Origin: Clostridium sp. Marseille-P299
GTDB taxonomy: Bacteria > Bacillota > Clostridia > Lachnospirales > Lachnospiraceae
Reading direction: 5' to 3'
DNA length: 64,000 nt
NCBI RefSeq assembly: GCF_900078195.1
Contig: NZ_FJVE01000007.1
Coordinates: forward strand, 1,054,001-1,118,000
Shown: positions 62,536 to 64,000 of the stretch, piece after piece
Position numbering within the stretch: position 1 is the first letter of the stretch
Layout: each line of letters starts with the position of its first letter
Made by a program: the position numbers and the translations under genes
The notes under the pieces: generated by a model
Seen by the model: only the letters and a program-made list of their open reading frames with translations
What the model was told of the DNA's origin: nothing
Database searches by the model: none

Positions 62536-63321
62536 ATGCTTAATTATGAAAATCGTTCGGAGTTATTTAGCGCTTTTAACATTGAGAATTTAACATTTCC
62601 ATCACACTTGCACACCTACATTGAAATTATTTATGGTATTGGAAATGGACTTTTCGTTGGCATTGATGGGAGAGAATATCAGTTAAGGAAGGGTGATTTT
62701 GCTATTGTGTTTCCAAATAGAATTCATAGCTATGAAACCTTTGATGCTTCTAAAGCAATTCTTATATTGTGTCCGTTAGAAATGGCGGGGGATTATCATT
62801 CTGTTTTAATAAAAAGTCATCCAGAGGTACCATTGCTACATTCAGAGATAGTACATAAGGATGTACCGTATTTAATTAATTCCATTATGGCGTTAAATGT
62901 TTCAGCAGAGAATGTATCACTTATGAAAGCATATATTCAATTAATTTTAGCATTGGTGTTGCCATATTTAAAATTAGTTAAGAATACAGATATCCAGCCA
63001 CCTGGGAGAATGGAACGATTAATTATGTATTTATCTGAACATTTTACAGAAATGATATCTCTTGATTTATTAGCAGAATATTTGGGAATCAGTAAGTATA
63101 GTGTATCAAGAATTTTTAATGAAAAGCTTAAAGTTAGTTTAAGCGACTATGTGAATATGCTAAGGATTGATTTTGCTAAAAGTTTGCTACGAGGAACACA
63201 GGATAGCATACTTAGTATTAGTATGACTTGTGGTTATGAAACTCCAAGAACTTTTAATCGAGAATTTAAAAAAATATGCGGCTGTAGTCCAAGAGATTAT
63301 CGGAATGTTAATAAAATATAG
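62536..63321 (+). CDS. AraC-family transcriptional regulator with cupin sensor
   Basis: 261 residues. N-terminal cupin-like domain (HLHTYIEIIYGIGNGLFVGIDG, KGDFAIVFPNRIHSYE). Two C-terminal HTH motifs: ISLDLLAEYLGISKYSVSRIFNEKLKVSLSDYVNMLRIDFAKSLL and ILSISMTCGYETPRTFNREFKKICGCSPRDYR, with the family signature. AGGAGGG before ATG. Divergent from the sugar-oxidoreductase operon, which it probably activates on binding a sugar. Confidence 0.92.
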   Translation: MLNYENRSELFSAFNIENLTFPSHLHTYIEIIYGIGNGLFVGIDGREYQLRKGDFAIVFPNRIHSYETFDASKAILILCPLEMAGDYHSVLIKSHPEVPLLHSEIVHKDVPYLINSIMALNVSAENVSLMKAYIQLILALVLPYLKLVKNTDIQPPGRMERLIMYLSEHFTEMISLDLLAEYLGISKYSVSRIFNEKLKVSLSDYVNMLRIDFAKSLLRGTQDSILSISMTCGYETPRTFNREFKKICGCSPRDYRNVNKI

Positions 63322-63409
63322 TATGGAAGGTCTGTTACGTATAGTTTTATGTGTATGTTATAAAATTCTTTGTAAGGTAAAAAATTGGAGTAATTATTCT
63401 TAGAATAAA

Positions 63410-63609
63410 GGGGGTATCACAAAATAAAGTTTTACTATGTACATCCAAATGTTTTTCGAAGAAGAAACAAACTTGTATTTTATACGAAAGAAAAGGTCAA
63501 GAATTGGTCATTTTGCCTTTAAGTCATCGTATATAATACAAGTTTGTTACGTAACAGAAAATCATGGAACAAACATATGAAACAATTTTATTTTGCGACA
63601 GCCTTTTTT
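63410..63609. repeat. Large imperfect inverted repeat, MITE-like (about 200 bp)
   Basis: Left arm 63410-63487 and right arm 63527-63603 are complementary over about 77 bp with scattered mismatches; the innermost stretch (ACAAACTTGTAT.TTATACGA) is nearly perfect. A 39-bp loop lies between, and six T follow the right arm. No ORF. The outer stem matches the terminator at 35307-35361. Probably a hairpin element that also ends transcription of the AraC gene. Confidence 0.7.
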
Positions 63610-63613
63610 AAAT

Positions 63614-64000
63614 TTATAAATAACTTTCATAAGAAATCCAATCGAAATCTGCATAATTATTTTCTTTTTGTGAGTCAAAACTTCTAAACTCTGTTTTACC
63701 ATCTTCCTTGTGAACATCCCCAATATATACACCGAGACAAGTACCTACAAATCCTCCAGCACGTTCTGTACTTAATATACTTGCATCAATATTCTGCGTT
63801 AAGTAATGATATTCCGTTTCGTTAAAAGAGTATGAAAAGCTTAATTGTTGTCTTTGGGATAAAACCTTTAAATAGATATAATCTTTATTAGTTCTCTCGC
63901 CTGAGTTTGGATTATTAAAAGTTATAATATTTTCTTTCGCAATTATCGTTTCGATACCATTTTTACACTCTATGAGTTGAAGACTAAGATGATTTTTCTC
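63614..64000 (-). CDS. C-terminal part of a GH43-type enzyme (beta-xylosidase C-terminal domain), 5' end outside window
   Basis: The minus-strand frame is open from the window end to TAA at 63616-63614 (128 residues). It encodes a beta-sandwich with NIDASILSTERAGGFVGTCLGVYI and YADFDWISYESYL at the very end. This is the typical finish of the concanavalin-A-like domain attached to GH43 beta-xylosidases/arabinofuranosidases. No stop interrupts it. The catalytic domain should lie beyond the window. It fits the polysaccharide-degrading context. Confidence 0.75.
   Translation of the reverse strand, partial: EKNHLSLQLIECKNGIETIIAKENIITFNNPNSGERTNKDYIYLKVLSQRQQLSFSYSFNETEYHYLTQNIDASILSTERAGGFVGTCLGVYIGDVHKEDGKTEFRSFDSQKENNYADFDWISYESYL

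Overview
The window is AT-rich, single-contig bacterial DNA of Firmicutes type: strong AGGAGG-like ribosome-binding sites, many hairpin-plus-T-run terminators, no outer-membrane genes, and both Gram-positive wall and plant-polysaccharide genes. A secreted GH26 mannanase with CBM35 and CBM3-like modules, a GH35 enzyme, the C-terminus of a GH43 enzyme, EFR1 and DUF4474 proteins and SigECF/DUF4367 pairs all suggest a fibre-degrading Lachnospiraceae clostridium, something like Lachnoclostridium phytofermentans (inference; no search was run). No rRNA, tRNA or CRISPR array was seen.

Region 1 (1-12.8 kb) is a polymorphic-toxin locus. The C-terminal part of a giant Rhs/YD-repeat protein carries a nuclease-like tip and is followed by its likely immunity gene (DUF4304-like). 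Ten kilobases of small AT-rich orphan genes follow, all on the plus strand. Between them lie fragments of the Rhs core, of immunity genes and of toxin-like tips, so this reads as an archive of past toxin/immunity exchanges.

Region 2 (12.8-24 kb) starts with a frameshifted ABC-ATPase remnant. It continues with a five-gene operon (ECF-like sigma factor, DUF4367 membrane protein, two FtsX/MacB permeases around one ATPase), an FMN reductase, a four-PG-binding-domain NlpC/P60 endopeptidase and the GH26 mannanase. A complete ISL3-family element with a perfect 8-bp target duplication sits between the mannanase stop codon and what looks like its original terminator.

Region 3 (25-38 kb) has a repeat-rich DUF4474 membrane protein, a MerR regulator divergent from a heterodimeric ABC exporter with a 19-bp-spacer promoter, an XRE regulator, a DUF1576 membrane protein that seems to start at a non-canonical ATA codon, a receiver-like protein lacking the phospho-acceptor Asp, a GH35 beta-galactosidase and a YgjP-type metallopeptidase.

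Region 4 (38-54 kb) has a Big_2 surface protein, an osmolyte-uptake cluster (BusR-like GntR/RCK_C regulator, ATPase with CBS domains, permease/binding-protein fusion), two Nudix enzymes, altronate dehydratase, an alanyl-tRNA editing protein, an AlkD-type repair protein, hemerythrin, an M32 carboxypeptidase, DUF3781 and PRPP synthetase. Two remarkable tandem-repeat tracts lie in its intergenic gaps (16 bp x 11; 86 bp x 2).

Region 5 (54-64 kb) has the copper operon copY-copA-copZ, with the metal-binding tail of CopY repeated three more times as DNA after its stop codon. An EFR1 flavo-ferredoxin, a Gfo/Idh/MocA-ThuA-Gfo/Idh/MocA sugar operon divergent from an AraC regulator, and the end of a GH43-type gene complete the window.
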